A stretch of 64,000 nucleotides of DNA from contig NZ_JAFBCV010000010.1 in assembly GCF_016907895.1 (NCBI RefSeq), positions 1 to 64,000 of the forward strand, in the 5' to 3' direction. The notes beneath the pieces are model-generated. The model was not told the DNA's origin. It saw nothing but the letters and a program-made list of their open reading frames with translations, and searched no databases. The translations under genes and the position numbers were made by a program. This DNA is from Shouchella xiaoxiensis (lineage in GTDB: Bacteria > Bacillota > Bacilli > Bacillales > Bacillaceae_D). Below, piece after piece: positions 41,680-49,725 of this stretch (positions within the stretch are counted from its first letter, which is position 1; each line of letters opens with the position of its first letter).

Positions 41680-42413
41680 ATGGCAATTGTTCGTGTTCAA
41701 CATATTGATGCATTTAGCAAGGTTCCAGGTAAAGGCAATCCTGCTGCCGTTGTTCTTTCAGGTGAGCAATGGCTGCAGTCCATGCGCTCATTCAAGCAGG
41801 AATGCTGAAGAAAACCGCATTCTTCGTTGAAACCAACGTCGGCGTTCTCCCTCTTTCTACTGCAGGGGGACGGGTTCGTTTGAATCAAGCACCTCCCGCA
41901 TTCAAGCCTTTTCATGGCTCAAAAACGGCTCTTGCTCAATCGATTGGCTTATCCATAGCAGATTTAGACCCGCTCTATCCGATTGTCTATGGTTATACAG
42001 GCGTCTGGACACTACTTATTCCTATTAAAATGCTTACGAGCTTTTCTCAGATGAAGCCTTATACTAAAGATTTTCCAGACATTTTACATGAACGGCCGAA
42101 CGCGTCCCTTCATCCGTTTTGTTTCGAAACGAGAGACGCAGACGCCCTCATGCACGCTCGTCACTTTTCCTCTCCTGGATCTGGTATTGTTGAAGATCCA
42201 GTAACAGGCACAGCATCTGGCGTCATGGGGGCTTATTATAAGCAGTTTATTAATCGAGACTTGGCACTACCAGCGACCTTACTAATTGAACAAGGTCATG
42301 AACTGGATAAAGATGGGCGAATCTATGTCTATCTTGAACAAATAGACGCAGAGCTTTCCGTTTCAATATCCGGCGAAGCCGTCCATGTTGGAGAAATTCT
42401 CATCGACTTATAA
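41680..42413 (+). pseudogene. PhzF-family isomerase with internal deletion
   Basis: The 5' part reads MAIVRVQHIDAFSKVPGKGNPAAVVLSGE, the canonical PhzF N-terminus, and then loses frame near 41765. From 41769 a new frame gives AAVHALIQAGMLKK onward to FCFETRDADALMHARHF and GIVEDPVTGTASGVMGAYY, the C-terminal half. Roughly 40-50 residues between GNPAAVVL and AAVHAL are gone, including the stretch that carries the catalytic Glu. A deletion of about 130-150 bases that is not a multiple of three explains this. The ATG is at 41680. Confidence 0.88.
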
Positions 42414-42427
42414 CGAGACTTCAGATG

Positions 42428-43259
42428 TTAACTCCTCGATCTCAAAAAGGTTGATTGACGAATAAACGCAGAAAAATCATGCTCCGGGAATTGTTCCTCA
42501 ACCAGCTGAAACACTTCATCCATAAGTGATTCCAATTCTTTCAATCCTTGCACAGGATGCTTCAGAAAAACCGCACGCATTCGTTCTTCCACATTAATCG
42601 GAACTACCGTCATTGAGCGGAGCGAGTGCGCCTGCCATTTAAACGCGGGATGATGGACATAGTGCTTGTTTAAGCCAAACAAGATGGCCATTAGATTTTC
42701 TTGCGCTGCAACCATCACTTTGTAGAGCATGAGCCAATCTTCTCGCTGAAGTAAAGCCTCCCGGTTGTTCCACCGGTTTCCGAAATCTAGATAACCCTTG
42801 ACCATTGCCTCTCTTAATTCAACTGGATAAGGGCTTATTTTTTGCTTTTAAAGCAGTCATACTTTCTTCGCCAGTAAGGACAACACCCTCAGATATGGTT
42901 GCCACGATACACTGTTTGTTTAAATCTGTGTCATATTCAGAAACGACATCATGGATTAGTTGCTTAACGGTAGCCGTGAGGAAGTTGCTTATCTCTAGTT
43001 TGATACCCTCGGTTATATAGCTTTCTGACCATTCCTCTTCTTCAAATGGGTGAAAATCAATCACCTCGCCATTGACAGTCTCAATCGAACCCATTCGATC
43101 GACATCAGTTGGGGGCTGCTTCCAGAAAATAAACAGTTCAATATCTGAAAAATCATCATGCCACGTTCTCGAAACGGATCCACCAAGCAAAACCGCCTCA
43201 ACCTTTTTATTGGCTTCGTATACCTGCGCTATCTTTGCCGCTATAGTCGTTAAATCCAT
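42428..43259 (-). pseudogene. Nucleotidyltransferase-like protein, frameshifted in an A run
   Basis: The N-terminal part (42819-43259) has the nucleotidyltransferase core LLGGSVSRTWHDDFSDIELFIFW, with the paired acidic residues. After KAKNK it runs to a stop, while one frame over the reading continues ISPYPVELREAMVKGYLDFGNRW and then 42428-42805. Removing one A from the A6 run near 42841 restores one protein of about 280 residues of the DUF4037-like type. It may be sequencing error, polymerase slippage, or decay. ATG 43259 is behind AAAGGATGTGA. Confidence 0.8.
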
Positions 43260-43276
43260 AAGCTCACATCCTTTTT

Positions 43277-43858
43277 TCAAAATTGTTTTCGTTTCCCCCT
43301 AGCTTTTTCAAGATAAACCACCGCCCTCTCTTGAACCTCCTCCAGAGAAACCTGCACAAGTCCTGCTGGTATATTAAACGGCGTGGGTAAACCTGGCATC
43401 CACTTATTTAATTTGAAAATGCGTCTTTTTAAAAAAGGCTGCTTGCGAATGAACTCATCAACATCATAGAGCACGATTCCTAAGTACGACTGCTCCCCAT
43501 ATGTGTAGATCGGCAAATCCTTTATCTCTTCCCAACGAACAAGTCCAGCTCCGACGGCCGAGGCATTATCGTAAATTCCTTCGTCATCAATGCGGAGTGA
43601 CGGACGCTCAAAAATAAGGCGTGTCAGCGCGTAAAGCAGACAAAATCCAAAAAAGATCAAACTCGTATAACCAATACTATTCATAGCCGTTCCATACATA
43701 GTGGAGCCTGTTGTCACAAACCCTATACCGATGACAACGAATATACTTGCACCAAGAGCAAGAAAACCGAATGATTTTTTTGAAGGATGAACGATAAGTG
43801 GTTCGGCTTGTGATGAAGTTTGTTGATTCAATTTGTTATCCTCCTCTCTTTTATTCAT
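43277..43858 (-). CDS. Two-helix membrane protein, STM3941-like
   Basis: A 193-residue protein with two membrane helices (about 30-52 and 60-82) and a C-terminal cytoplasmic domain of about 110 residues containing GLVRWEEIKDLPIYTYGEQSYLGIVL. Patterns such as PSKKSFGFLALG and PSLRIDDEGIYDNAS resemble the STM3941 family. ATG 43858 has GAGAGGAGGATAAC nearby. The nucleotidyltransferase gene follows on the same strand. Function unknown. Confidence 0.7.
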   Translation of the reverse strand: MNKREEDNKLNQQTSSQAEPLIVHPSKKSFGFLALGASIFVVIGIGFVTTGSTMYGTAMNSIGYTSLIFFGFCLLYALTRLIFERPSLRIDDEGIYDNASAVGAGLVRWEEIKDLPIYTYGEQSYLGIVLYDVDEFIRKQPFLKRRIFKLNKWMPGLPTPFNIPAGLVQVSLEEVQERAVVYLEKARGKRKQF

Positions 43859-43907
43859 TTTCTAAATTGTATCGAAGATAAGAGTTGAGAACAACTCCAT
43901 TACATGT

Positions 43908-43957
43908 TTGACAATATCAGAAAATGGCTATAGTATAAAAACTGATTGATCGATCAA
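43908..43957 (+). promoter_or_regulatory. Promoter and palindromic operator of a TetR gene
   Basis: TTGACA (43908-43913), 17 bases, then TAGTAT (43931-43936) is a plausible sigma-A promoter. TTGATCGATCAA (43946-43957), a perfect 12-base palindrome, lies around the transcription start and is the likely site of the TetR protein encoded at 44000. Confidence 0.7.
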
Positions 43958-43999
43958 AATAAAAAACGGTCATTCAAATCATTCTGAGGTGAACGACTG

Positions 44000-44599
44000 A
44001 TGGACAACAAACAGTATTTAATTGCAGATGCAAGAAAAGAACAGATCATCACGGCAGCAATCGCCGTCTTAAACGAGATTGGCTACATTAATACCAGCCT
44101 TTCTAAGATAGCAAAGCAAGCCAATATAAGTACTGGACTCATTTCCTATCATTTCTCAGGAAAAGAAGATCTCATGCGTAATACGTTAATGTATCTTGTT
44201 TTAAAAGAACGTGCCTTTATAAAAGAAAAAGTGGAGTCAAAACAAACATATCAGGAAAAGTTGCTTACTTTTATTGAAGCTGGCATTGCTTATCAAGGTA
44301 CAAACGGCACAAATACGAACGCCCTGCTTGAAATTGTGTTTAATGGCCGAACACCCGATAACGTCCCTTATTATTTGGCGGAAATTGATGAGCGGGAAGA
44401 GCTTCAAGCCCTGCTGATTGAGATTCTTTCAAAAGGGACAGAATCGAAAGAATTTGCTGACGTGGATCCTTATGTCACGGCACTTATGATTCGAAGCTCA
44501 ATCTCGTCAGTGGTGTCTTTGCCTAGGCATGAGCAAAATTTAAGCCTTGAAGAGTACAGCGAAAAGTTAATTAATAACGTCTTAAAGATAATTAAATAA
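44000..44599 (+). CDS. TetR-family transcriptional regulator
   Basis: A 199-residue regulator with the TetR helix-turn-helix in ARKEQIITAAIAVLNEIGYINTSLSKIAKQANISTGLISYHFSGKEDLM (about 10-58). The C-terminal domain reads like TetR proteins that control drug efflux. The palindrome upstream should be its operator. The membrane protein encoded 81 bases downstream is the likely controlled gene. Start ATG 44000 with GAGGTGAACGA upstream. Confidence 0.93.
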   Translation: MDNKQYLIADARKEQIITAAIAVLNEIGYINTSLSKIAKQANISTGLISYHFSGKEDLMRNTLMYLVLKERAFIKEKVESKQTYQEKLLTFIEAGIAYQGTNGTNTNALLEIVFNGRTPDNVPYYLAEIDEREELQALLIEILSKGTESKEFADVDPYVTALMIRSSISSVVSLPRHEQNLSLEEYSEKLINNVLKIIK

Positions 44600-44680
44600 G
44601 GTCGAAACGAGTAGTATCAACGGATTTTGTGGTTTACAACACCAGACTAAACGTAAAAAAAGAAAGGAAGGTACAGCCTT

Positions 44681-45349
44681 ATGTTTCGTTTTTTTCGCCA
44701 ACAGAAACGTCGCAGGGCCATCAAGAAAGTGAAAGAGGGAGATGGACATACGCTTAAACCGTATCGCCTCTGGCATATCTTCACTCATTCCTTGTTTCAC
44801 ATTACCATCACGAAAGAAAACAATGAGCAAGTTAACTACGCCTTGAAGTCACGCTATTTCGCGGATGATTCAAGCGTTGATTTATACCGCGGCACGACTC
44901 ATATTGCCTACTCGACTCTACCTGCCACGATCCCGCTTGAGAACGGCATACTCGAGGTAAAAAGCGGGGGAAGCGGCATTAATAAAATTCGCTACTTAAC
45001 AGATGAAGCGGAAGCGTTCTCCATCTATCCAGACAAACGCTCGGTCAGAGGCTGGCGCCTTGGTTTGCATCGACGCGCCCCCTTCGTCAGCACCTGTCTC
45101 GGGCTGCTTGCCGCGGCCGTATTATTAACATCACTCGCGCTTGGGTTGCCGCAAATCGTAGAGCAACTTACAGAAATCCCTTGGGTTGCTGAACATATAG
45201 GAACTTTTCAGTCTCCAATTAATCTCTCAATCTGGCTAAATGTAGTTATCGGTGTCGCCACTGGTTTTGCGGCAACTGAACGTGCCCTTATGTTGCAAAG
45301 TCACTGGTTAATTGATATGGAAACAGGCGGAGGATCATTTGAAGAGTAA
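44681..45349 (+). CDS. Membrane protein in the TetR unit, unknown
   Basis: A 222-residue protein. A basic N-terminus (MFRFFRQQKRRRAIKKVKE) precedes a cytoplasmic beta-rich domain (residues about 40-120), then two membrane helices (about 131-153 and 181-203) and a short acidic tail. The layout of one soluble domain with two C-terminal helices is not one I recognise. AGAAAGGAAGG before ATG 44681 is strong. It probably responds to the TetR ligand. Confidence 0.65.
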   Translation: MFRFFRQQKRRRAIKKVKEGDGHTLKPYRLWHIFTHSLFHITITKENNEQVNYALKSRYFADDSSVDLYRGTTHIAYSTLPATIPLENGILEVKSGGSGINKIRYLTDEAEAFSIYPDKRSVRGWRLGLHRRAPFVSTCLGLLAAAVLLTSLALGLPQIVEQLTEIPWVAEHIGTFQSPINLSIWLNVVIGVATGFAATERALMLQSHWLIDMETGGGSFEE

Positions 45350-45376
45350 ATTAAAATGCGAAAGGATGATAGCCTG

Positions 45377-46354
45377 ATGTTTAATCCACGATTACTTTTT
45401 AGTTCAATCGCTCTAACGGCTCTCTTAATAGGTTGTTCCAATACCGAACAAGAACCAATAGATGAAGGAAACGACAATAACGGTAACGACGAAACCGAAA
45501 ACGCTGATGAAGCAGCAAGAGATTATGATGGCGATGGCGGTTATCTTTGGAAAGTGACAAACGAAGAAACGACCTTCTTCATCTTAGGAAGCATTCATTT
45601 AGGTCATGAGGATTATTATCCTCTCGCTGCGGAAATTGAAGAAGCCTACCAATCTGCCGACGTTATTCTCCCGGAAGTTAATATGTTAGAAGCAGAAATT
45701 GATGAAGAAGAATTAACAGAAATGGCTCTACTTGACGACGGTTCGACGCTTGATCAACTACTATCGGAGGAAACCTATACTGACCTAGCAGCAATCTTCG
45801 AAGAAAATGGCATGGCGATTGAAGACTTCAATGAGTATAAACCTTGGTTTGTCGAGAGCCTTCTCTCTGAGATTATTAACGAAGAAAGCAATCAAAGCGC
45901 TATTTACGGTGTAGACCTTCATTTCCTTCAGCGCGCGGTTGAGGACAATAAAGAGATTATTGAATTAGAATCAATCGAAGCTCAGTATGAGATGTTAACA
46001 GGGTTTAGCCTCGATCTGCAAATCGACAATCTCGAGCAGTACGTTGAGGAGTTTGATGAGCAACCTGAATGGTTGGATGAGTTAAGCTATCACTGGATTC
46101 ACGGCAACCAAGACAGTAGCGAAGAACAATTAGTAACGATGCTTTCAGAAGGCCTCAATGCCGCCGACGACGAGTATTCTGACGCCATTAATGATGAACG
46201 TAATATTGAGATGGCTAATTCTATTGATGAGCTCCTGCAACAGAACAGTGGTCAAACGTATATGGTTATTGTTGGCACCGCTCATCTTGTTGTTGAACCG
46301 GCAATTCCAAGTGAGCTGGAGAAGAAAGGCTATGAAGTTGAGAAAGTTTATTAG
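45377..46354 (+). CDS. TraB/GumN-family lipoprotein
   Basis: A 325-residue lipoprotein: signal ending LLIGC (lipid Cys near 20), an acidic Asn-rich linker, then a TraB/GumN domain. Key sites are FFILGSIHLGHEDYYPL (GSIH motif) near 65-80, EVNMLEAEI (catalytic-type Glu), and the C-terminal VIVGTAHLV, the second GxxH motif. Family members are related to Tiki metalloproteases. ATG 45377 is preferred because AAAGGATGAT precedes it. The TraB-like gene at 37388 is a distant relative. Confidence 0.9.
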   Translation: MFNPRLLFSSIALTALLIGCSNTEQEPIDEGNDNNGNDETENADEAARDYDGDGGYLWKVTNEETTFFILGSIHLGHEDYYPLAAEIEEAYQSADVILPEVNMLEAEIDEEELTEMALLDDGSTLDQLLSEETYTDLAAIFEENGMAIEDFNEYKPWFVESLLSEIINEESNQSAIYGVDLHFLQRAVEDNKEIIELESIEAQYEMLTGFSLDLQIDNLEQYVEEFDEQPEWLDELSYHWIHGNQDSSEEQLVTMLSEGLNAADDEYSDAINDERNIEMANSIDELLQQNSGQTYMVIVGTAHLVVEPAIPSELEKKGYEVEKVY

Positions 46355-46368
46355 TGAGCTGAAAATAA

Positions 46369-46406
46369 GAAAAGGGTTTGTGCAAATCGCACAAGCCCTT
46401 TTTAGC
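46369..46406. terminator. Bidirectional terminator
   Basis: AAAAGGGTTTGTGC (46370-46383) pairs, with one G-T pair, with GCACAAGCCCTTTT (46389-46402). It ends the TraB/GumN gene and stands 12 bases after the minus-strand gene at 46419. Confidence 0.9.
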
Positions 46407-46418
46407 CTTTTTTAGTTC

Positions 46419-46679
46419 CTATCGAAATCCGTCTTTTACTTTTTTCAAGAAAGCGATGTTTTGCTTGCTCATTGGTTCAAATTGACAAACATCTTGGTGC
46501 AAATAGACCGTGTGCCATAACTCATTTTTCATAGCTTCATCGAACTGGCTCTCCCCTTCTAACTTTAACACACGTTCAACAATCTCACGGTACGACAGGA
46601 ACGGTTTCTCCTCAATTAATACAATTAAACTTGCGCGAATCTCCTCGAGTAGACGATACGCTTTTTCATTGTTTGTCAT
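46419..46679 (-). CDS. Small soluble protein, unknown
   Basis: An 86-residue protein, all helical by inspection (NEKAYRLLEEIRASLIVLIEE; YREIVERVLKLEGESQFDEAMKNELWH), with no signal peptide. I recognise no family. The ATG at 46679 lacks a strong ribosome site nearby, so the start is less certain. It stands 78 bases after the WYL gene on the same strand and could be read from it. It is also conceivable that it is part of the defence-like locus. Confidence 0.5.
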   Translation of the reverse strand: MTNNEKAYRLLEEIRASLIVLIEEKPFLSYREIVERVLKLEGESQFDEAMKNELWHTVYLHQDVCQFEPMSKQNIAFLKKVKDGFR

Positions 46680-46756
46680 CTTTACAACCCCTATACGTTT
46701 TAGTTGGCGTGAGTATTGTCCTCACAACCTCTTTTTAGTATAGAAATTGGGTCGGA

Positions 46757-47749
46757 CTAAACTTGTCCGTGATCGATCTCTTTTTCAGTTTGATAGATTT
46801 TTTTCATCTCATCAATTCGTGCTATCATTTTATCTCTTAATTCGGGTGGTTTTATCACTTCTACTGAACCGCCCTGCGAGAGTAGCCACATCTCTACGCC
46901 CCTTCCAAACACTTCAGCCGTAACTTTTAAAGAATCTCCATTTACTACAATACGTGCATTCGGGAGCCTATCCTGCACCACTTCTCGCAAGAAAGGTTGG
47001 CATCTAAGTTCAATTTTCATTAGATCACCTGTCTGCATGAAGGAAATCTTTTCGCGATATAGACCTTCTTGAAAACGCTCTGCATCCTTTTTTTTCTTAT
47101 ACTTTTCTAACGGTTTATTCATAAACTGAAGGTCACTAATGCGGTCAATTCGAAAAATTGTTGGATGATCATAATCCCTGTCTTCTAAATCAGCCGCGAG
47201 ATAAAAATAAAATTCAGAAAATAAAATACCTACTGGCTGCACAGCTTTCTTGCTTTGTTTTCCATCTGCTCGCGTATATGTGAAGCGGACTTCTCCGACC
47301 TTCTTAGCGGCCTGATTTAACTGCCAAAGCTTCTCAAGCACGTGGCTTCCATGAGATACAGGGCGATAATGTTCTTTCTCATTTGCAATCATTTTCTTTA
47401 ACTGATATTCATCCGCTTTGTATCCGAAATGAAACAACCGATCGATTAGTTGACTTAGCTCGTCCTTATTAAAGGCTCTACTCTCAAGTAAAACCTTTGT
47501 TATGGCCAGCACTTCTTCTTTTCTTAGTTTTTCAATTCCTAGTAATCGGTACTGATTACTTGCACGTTCATAAACAATTGCTTTTTCATCTGGTTCTGTT
47601 TCGTATAGGAACCCTCTCAACTCTTTCATGTAACGTTCAAAAGTCTTATCCGTCAGCTGATAGCTTTCTTTACAATCCGATTTGCTTACAACGCCATCTT
47701 TTAATAAGTCATGATAGATGCGCAAAATCTTCTCTACTTTACTTGCCAT
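46757..47749 (-). CDS. WYL-domain transcriptional regulator
   Basis: A 330-residue regulator. An N-terminal winged helix (about 2-60, KVEKILRIYHDLLKDGVVSKSDCKESYQLTDKTFERYMKELR) is followed by a WYL domain (about 140-215) with QPVGILFSEFYFYLAADLEDRDYDHPTIFRIDRISDL, then a C-terminal extension WCX (about 235-320). WYL domains bind nucleic acid or nucleotides and often regulate defence genes, for example BrxR and CapW. ATG 47749 follows GAGGGAGGGG. The gene is divergent from the zinc-ribbon/DUF262 operon with only 93 bases between, so it probably represses that operon. Role inferred from context. Confidence 0.92.
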   Translation of the reverse strand: MASKVEKILRIYHDLLKDGVVSKSDCKESYQLTDKTFERYMKELRGFLYETEPDEKAIVYERASNQYRLLGIEKLRKEEVLAITKVLLESRAFNKDELSQLIDRLFHFGYKADEYQLKKMIANEKEHYRPVSHGSHVLEKLWQLNQAAKKVGEVRFTYTRADGKQSKKAVQPVGILFSEFYFYLAADLEDRDYDHPTIFRIDRISDLQFMNKPLEKYKKKKDAERFQEGLYREKISFMQTGDLMKIELRCQPFLREVVQDRLPNARIVVNGDSLKVTAEVFGRGVEMWLLSQGGSVEVIKPPELRDKMIARIDEMKKIYQTEKEIDHGQV

Positions 47750-47842
47750 TAGAACCACCCCTCCCTCCTTAACATTTAAATGGAAAAAAAGGGTTTACGC
47801 AATTGTCAATTAAGACGAAAGAGTAAGTAGGAGGAAGTTACA

Positions 47843-47995
47843 ATGAATAACAAGTATTGCCCAGAATGTGGCGCCATTTTAGTTGAGGACTATGACGATA
47901 TTATTATCGAAGATGAGCACGGTGGATACACCATCCATGATTTTGAAGTATGGAAGTGTAGGAAACAATGCGGTTTTAAAGTAAAAAAACAATGA
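47843..47995 (+). CDS. Zinc-ribbon microprotein
   Basis: A 50-residue protein with Cys-pair motifs YCPECG near the start and WKCRKQCG near the end, joined by an acidic linker EDYDDIIIEDEHGGY. Four Cys in CxxC...CxxxC spacing fit a zinc ribbon. ATG 47843 has GGAGGAAG upstream. The stop overlaps the ribosome site of the first DUF262 gene, so it is translated with that gene. It could be a co-regulator or a small subunit of the restriction-like system. It is not a known family to me. Confidence 0.75.
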   Translation: MNNKYCPECGAILVEDYDDIIIEDEHGGYTIHDFEVWKCRKQCGFKVKKQ

Positions 47996-48003
47996 GGTGA
48001 ACC

Positions 48004-49725
48004 ATGAATACCATTTTAAGTGAAAAACGAATTGTTGATTTAATGGAATCAGCGTACAGCTTTTTTATTCCTTCATACCAGCGTGGATATCGCTGGACAA
48101 AAGTTCAAGTAACCGAATTACTTGATGACTTATGGGAATTTCATCAACTTAATCCGAAAAAAGACGATGCCTATTGGCTCCAACCTATCATTGTAAAGCA
48201 GCGCCAAGAACATTGGGAGGTAATTGATGGACAGCAGCGACTAACAACGATTGCCATTCTCTTACAAACGATTAAAAAAGCACTTCCATTCTTTGTTCCA
48301 AACATGTACAGCATGATTTATGAAACAAGAGAAAAGAGCGCTGACTTTCTCGCACAAGTCTCTAAAGGAGACTCTTTAAAAGATACTAACATTGATTTTT
48401 ATCATATGCACCAAGCATACAAAACAATTACCGCTTGGTTTATGAACAAACCTCCAGAAGCGATCATGCACATTGCACAGAGACTAAGAGAACAAGTAAA
48501 AGTACTTTGGTATGAAGTCGAGCCAACAGATGATGCAATTGACTTATTTGCGCGCATCAATATTGGTAAAATTCCCCTTACAAATGCAGAGCTAATCAAA
48601 GCACTATTTCTAAGCCGCAATCATCTTAGTACGGCCGAGAATGACCAAGAATGGATTCGCTTAAAGCAACTTGAAATAGCTGGCGAGTGGGATCGGATTG
48701 AATACCGTCTGCAAGATGATTCCTTTTGGTATTTTCTCCATAACGACACAGAAGCGGATTATCAGAATCGCATTGAATGGCTATTTGAATTAGTTACAAA
48801 TCAATATGAGCATAACGTCGAAGATGACGTGCCTTATTATACGTTTCATGTTTTTAGCGAGTATCTAGAAAATGAATCCCGTTTAGGAAAAAATCGAGGT
48901 CAGCTATTGACTTCCGCTTGGCAAGATATTCAGCAACTGTTTATGAAAATGACCGAATGGTACGAAAATCGTGAACTCTATCACTATATCGGTTATCTCC
49001 GGGCTACAAAAACAAGCATACATTCTCTGCTAAAGCTTTCTCTAAATAAGAAGAAAGATGCCTTTGTTCAAAGTTTAAAACAGAGAATTGCCAAATCGTA
49101 TGATGAATTCGACATTTCCGCGCTGACTTATAGCGATAAACAGAGTGTGCGTCGTACATTGTTGTTGTTTAATATCTTAACGTTGCAAAATGACGCTTAT
49201 TCAAACACACGCTTTGATTTTGAACGATTCAAGAATGAAAAATGGGACATCGAGCATATTCATTCTGTAAACGCTAAATTGCCAACAGACAGGAGTCATC
49301 AGATCGCTCTTTTGAATGACGCCATTCCCTATTTATCAAATCAAGGGGACCTCATTAAACGAATTGATGATTTTAATCAACAAGTAGAAACCGAACAAGA
49401 CTTTGAAGTTCTTTATAGTGAAATAACGCGGTATTTTGGGGACAATCAAACCAACTCGATTGGCAATCTAACATTACTCGATTCCAGTACAAACCGATCC
49501 TATCAGAACGCACTTTTTCCAATCAAACGCCAGACATTGATAAACCGGGATCGAACGGGTACATACATCCCAATCGGAACTCGTAACGTTTTTCTAAAGT
49601 ATTACAGCAGAGACGTTAACCAAATGAATCATTGGGGGCCTGAAGATCAGACGCAGTATATTGATGCGCTATTAGACGAATTAAGTACAGTCATTCCAAA
49701 TGTAAAAGAAGGTGTACTCACATGA
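48004..49725 (+). CDS. DUF262 protein with HNH-type nuclease domain (GmrSD-like)
   Basis: A 573-residue protein. The N-terminal DUF262 (ParB/Srx-like) domain carries FIPSYQRGYRW (about 21-31) and DGQQRLTT (75-82), the motif that binds or cuts nucleotides. The C-terminal DUF1524 part shows WDIEHIHSV near 413-421 and SIGNLTLLDSSTNRSYQ with IKRQTLI near 484-510, a classical degenerate HNH nuclease. The same order occurs in GmrSD type IV restriction enzymes, SspE and similar anti-phage proteins. ATG 48004 follows GAGGTGAACC. It overlaps the next gene by 4 bases. A role in modified or incoming DNA is likely but not proven. Confidence 0.92.
   Translation: MNTILSEKRIVDLMESAYSFFIPSYQRGYRWTKVQVTELLDDLWEFHQLNPKKDDAYWLQPIIVKQRQEHWEVIDGQQRLTTIAILLQTIKKALPFFVPNMYSMIYETREKSADFLAQVSKGDSLKDTNIDFYHMHQAYKTITAWFMNKPPEAIMHIAQRLREQVKVLWYEVEPTDDAIDLFARINIGKIPLTNAELIKALFLSRNHLSTAENDQEWIRLKQLEIAGEWDRIEYRLQDDSFWYFLHNDTEADYQNRIEWLFELVTNQYEHNVEDDVPYYTFHVFSEYLENESRLGKNRGQLLTSAWQDIQQLFMKMTEWYENRELYHYIGYLRATKTSIHSLLKLSLNKKKDAFVQSLKQRIAKSYDEFDISALTYSDKQSVRRTLLLFNILTLQNDAYSNTRFDFERFKNEKWDIEHIHSVNAKLPTDRSHQIALLNDAIPYLSNQGDLIKRIDDFNQQVETEQDFEVLYSEITRYFGDNQTNSIGNLTLLDSSTNRSYQNALFPIKRQTLINRDRTGTYIPIGTRNVFLKYYSRDVNQMNHWGPEDQTQYIDALLDELSTVIPNVKEGVLT

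Noticed and set aside
41681-41813. Short protein made only from the PhzF N-terminus
   Set aside because: It is the 5' stump of a deleted gene and not an independent gene.
46158-46415. Plus-strand frame of 85 codons overlapping the end of the TraB/GumN gene
   Set aside because: It sits in another frame of a confident gene and crosses its terminator.
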